From positions 62,001-126,000 of the forward strand of contig ML769545.1 of NCBI GenBank assembly GCA_009733575.1: a stretch of DNA of 64,000 nucleotides, in the 5' to 3' direction. The stretch comes from Gymnopus androsaceus JB14 (taxonomy: Eukaryota > Basidiomycota > Agaricomycetes > Agaricales > Omphalotaceae). This document shows, one piece after another, positions 61,351-64,000 of this stretch; the first letter of the stretch is position 1, and every line of letters starts with the position of its first letter. The notes beneath the pieces were generated by a model, which was not told the DNA's origin, made no database searches, and was given only the letters and a program-made list of their open reading frames with translations. The position numbers and the translations under genes are program-made.

Positions 61351-63595
61351 TTAACCACCGCCTGTTCTTGCTCGACTACTCCTAGTATCCACTCTCACAT
61401 ACTCGCTATCATCGAATCCTGCACCAGCACCACCCTGTTGACCTTGTCCGCCCTGACCGCCGGCAGCACCAAACGGCACAAACCCGCGACTCGCCCTCCT
61501 CGCATTCGCACTCGGATCCGCATAACTGGTCCTCCGCGCTCTTGGACTCGAATCCGACGTATTTGGGTTACTGGAAGCACCAAACCCAAACATCCCACCC
61601 AACCCAGATCCGATATCTCGCCCGATGTTACCCAGACCAGCACCGAGCCCTCCGAGCCCTCCGCCGCTGGTTGATCCAGTCCCGGGTCGATGCGTCTGAG
61701 TTTGGTTTGTTGGTCCTCCGTGTTGAGGTGCAGGCGACGCTCTTCCGAATCCAAATGCACCTGCACCTCCGTTGGCAGAGTTCGTAGCACCTCCAGCAGT
61801 AGACGCAGACGCACTACTCGCGTTCTGACCATCCGCCGCACCAGCCACACCACCACCACGACCCAGATACGCCTCCCCAAGTATCTGCAACGCCACCGCG
61901 CTCAACACCGCCTTCTCCCGACTCACTCCCTCACCCTCCAAAATCCGATCACATACTTCCCGCAGGATAGAGTCGACTTCGAGTTTAGCTCCTTTGAAGA
62001 GAGCTTGTAGGCCTTTTTCTGCGGCTTGTTCTTCGAGCTTTTTACGCTCTTCGGGAGAGAGGTTGCCGGCTTTTTCGGCGGCTTGGAGTTGGTCAAATAC
62101 GGCCTTTGAGTTCGAGGGCTGCGCGGAGGGTTGATACGCTGTGTGGGGATGAGGTGGTCAGAAGGTAAAAAGGTGGGAAGGAAGGAAAGGAGAGAGACGT
62201 ACGTTTCACTGAAAACGTGGTATTTCCCTTGAACGTTGTGTAGCCAGCCTCCGACGCCCAAGAAGGTCTGATTAGCCGCCAGGAAATGTTTAGCTTTGGA
62301 GGCGTACACAAATCCGATGGCTTGCAGAAGTTCGGGGCCGTAGGATTCGTGCGAGAGTTCCCTGTTTAGAAGAGGGTTAGAAAGAGAGCATCGATGGAAA
62401 TATAGCGTATTTTGCAGCATGAGACAGCGTAGAGGTCTCGGACCCATCACTGCAGATACTGTATGGTGAAAAGAAAAAGGAAGTACGTACTCTGCTTCCA
62501 GCTGACATATCGTCCTCCAGCTCCTCGTCACATCCGTGTCATCAACGCCCGTAGCACTCTCTGTAAATATCCCGAGCTTACGCTCAAGATTGTCAACAAG
62601 TTTGTTGACACGTTCTGCGCGCGCGGCAGCTTTCTGTCGTACCAATTAGCAAGGTTTCTGCTAAAGCATTGAATAAAAACAAACCTCTGCAGCCTTCTTT
62701 CGATCCTTCTCTTCTTTCTTCGCTTTCTCCTCTTCACTCAATATCGGTTTACCCTTCCCATCTTGTATTCGAGTACCATCGCTTCCCGAACCCTCCTCGG
62801 CCTCCTCCGCTTCTTGTAACGCTGCCTTCATTTCCCTTGCCAAACTAATCTGGCCTATAATCGCAACGAACCGTTCACCGCCGAATATCGCAGAGAACAC
62901 TTCTTCCGGGTCAACGTAGCCTAGATAATTCGTTAGCGAGGGAATGGAAGAAGGATAATCTATGAAAAACAAACCTCCTTCTGGTGCGCTCTCTTTTGGC
63001 CCGAATTCGTTGTATTTCGAACGTAAATCGGGATCGGAGAGCGTTTGGTAGGCTATAGCGATAGATTTGAATCGTTCTTCGGCTAGAGGATCATCGGGGT
63101 TTTTATCTGGATGGTGCTTAATTGCAAGCCGGCCTGAACCGTCATGGTGAGTTTTCCGTAGAATGAAAGCAAAGAGCAAGACGTACGATATGCCTTCTTA
63201 ATTTCATCTGGAGAAGCTGTAACAGAAACACCCAAAATATCATAATATCCTGTCTCTAATGGCCTCTCCTGCGTTCCAATCTTTCTCCCTTTCCTCTGCG
63301 GAGTCCCTGATGTTGATGCTTGGCTCTTCTGCTGAGAAGATGAGCCGCCAGCTGCGTTCAAATTTCCTAATAAATCCTTCGGATAATGACCCGGAATCTG
63401 CGCAGGATAAAAAGCATGTGTATTGATCTTTCCGCATTTCGGATTCCAGCATTGGACTTGAAGTATGGTTCCTTGTCGTGGAATGGGATTCAGTGGGATA
63501 GCGAATTCTAGATATGAATTGCATGATGAGCAGGAGGTTATTATCTGTGGGATTACTGGCCGAGAGGAAAGGACAGAAGAAGTCGATGAGCTCAT
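61351..63595 (-). CDS. DnaJ (Hsp40) co-chaperone with DnaJ-X domain
   Basis: Exons: 63595-63187, 63133-62975, 62920-62685, 62633-62491, 62361-62203 and 62138-61351. The N-terminus holds a zinc-ribbon-like pair, CSSC and CWNPKC. The J-domain begins [20 protein letters not shown] and contains the HPD motif in [10 protein letters not shown], so it can stimulate Hsp70 ATPase. The DnaJ-X region follows ([18 protein letters not shown], coiled [46 protein letters not shown]), as in yeast Caj1/Djp1-type proteins. The tail is Gly/Ala/Ser-rich and disordered. All introns join in phase; a single extra G near 62,102 breaks the frame just before [13 protein letters not shown]. The gene is otherwise complete. 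Confidence 0.88.
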
Positions 63596-63670
63596 GGTGG
63601 TATAGGCAAGAGGACTAATTTGGTAGCTCTGCCACGTGAGAGCTGTGCTGCTTCGCCAGAAACTTCAAAT

Positions 63671-64000
63671 AGGCCTCTTGCACTCCAGACACAGACTGAG
63701 ACATGAAGGAGAACCAGAAACGGCAAGTAATGATCGATCCAATCATTGATGACGGTATCACCTTTCCACCTTTCCTTCCGCCAACCATCATGGAGCTTTT
63801 GCTGCCTGAAGAACTTCTTCAAACGGTAGCCGAATGCCTCGCTTTTGATACACCTTTTGTAGAGCGCCAATTGCCCGTGCTTCGCTGGAAATATTCAATC
63901 ACCGAGCTTCTGTCTCTATCCTTGGTCAACCACCAATTGCGACGAATTTCCATGCCATTTCTTTTCGCATTTATCAGGATAAAAGCCAACTCGACAGATG
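63671..64000 (+). repeat. near-identical second 5' end of the F-box gene
   Basis: 330 bases match 59,327-59,656 with only two substitutions that I can find (one makes I to T, the other D to N). The ATG equivalent is at 63,790. The copy runs off the window edge, so whether it is a whole gene is unknown. The breakpoint is sharp, at AGGCCTCTTGCACTCC. Confidence 0.9.

Noticed and set aside
61395..61880. Minus-strand 161-codon ORF in the DnaJ 3' exon
   Set aside because: Out of frame with the conserved DnaJ tail. A long open frame is expected from the biased Gly/Ala codons.
1..64000. tRNA, rRNA or CRISPR features
   Set aside because: I saw no convincing tRNA cloverleaf boxes, ribosomal RNA or regularly spaced repeats. 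A covariance-model scan would be needed to exclude a diverged tRNA.

Overview
The window reads as nuclear DNA of a mushroom-forming basidiomycete (Agaricomycetes). The signs are genes broken by many 45-60 bp GT..AG introns, a fungal-type multi-intron P450, an expanded set of divergent F-box/leucine-rich proteins, single-pass membrane proteins with proline-rich tails, small secreted cysteine-rich proteins and pogo/CACTA-type DNA transposons. I cannot name the species.

Layout. 0-6 kb: a cytochrome P450 with two frame breaks, a small secreted lectin-like gene, and remnants of a disordered protein and an APH-type kinase. 6.19-19.28 kb: copy 1 of an 11-13 kb segmental duplication. It holds a decayed C2H2 zinc-finger gene, several copies of a 66-67 aa secreted six-cysteine protein, a 25-N scaffold gap and a striking block almost devoid of C on the + strand. 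19.3-23.8 kb: a truncated CE5 cutinase-like exon, a MITE and a 3.04 kb pogo-like transposon with decayed transposase. 23.9-26.3 kb: an Ariadne-type RBR E3 ubiquitin ligase whose coding exon is interrupted by a hairpin MITE. 26.7-30.2 kb: a membrane protein and an F-box protein. 31.7-32.3 kb: a hypothetical membrane or secreted protein. 34.0-35.8 kb: the intact three-finger C2H2 gene from which the two decayed copies derive. 36.0-39.9 kb: an F-box gene and a DUF2470 membrane protein. 42.6-47.4 kb: a second membrane protein and another F-box gene. 47.83-58.95 kb: copy 2 of the segmental duplication, with two extra transposon insertions whose empty sites survive in copy 1. 59.4-64 kb: an F-box pseudogene, a DnaJ/DnaJ-X co-chaperone, and a near-identical second 5' end of the F-box gene at the window edge.

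How things fit together. The secreted six-cysteine genes are the repeated cargo of the duplication. In each copy one gene points left, and a second points right across a palindromic arrangement with ~1 kb arms. The ubiquitin-system genes (RBR ligase, several F-box proteins) are typical of basidiomycete expansion and show no sign of forming one pathway here. Many models need one-base corrections, often at homopolymers. Because the RBR and intact zinc-finger genes are clean, I cannot tell assembly indels from true pseudogenes in the others. Around the gap at 12.1 kb the sequence is probably an unmerged low-quality overlap of the flanking contig, so 12.1-17.8 kb should not be used for gene calling.
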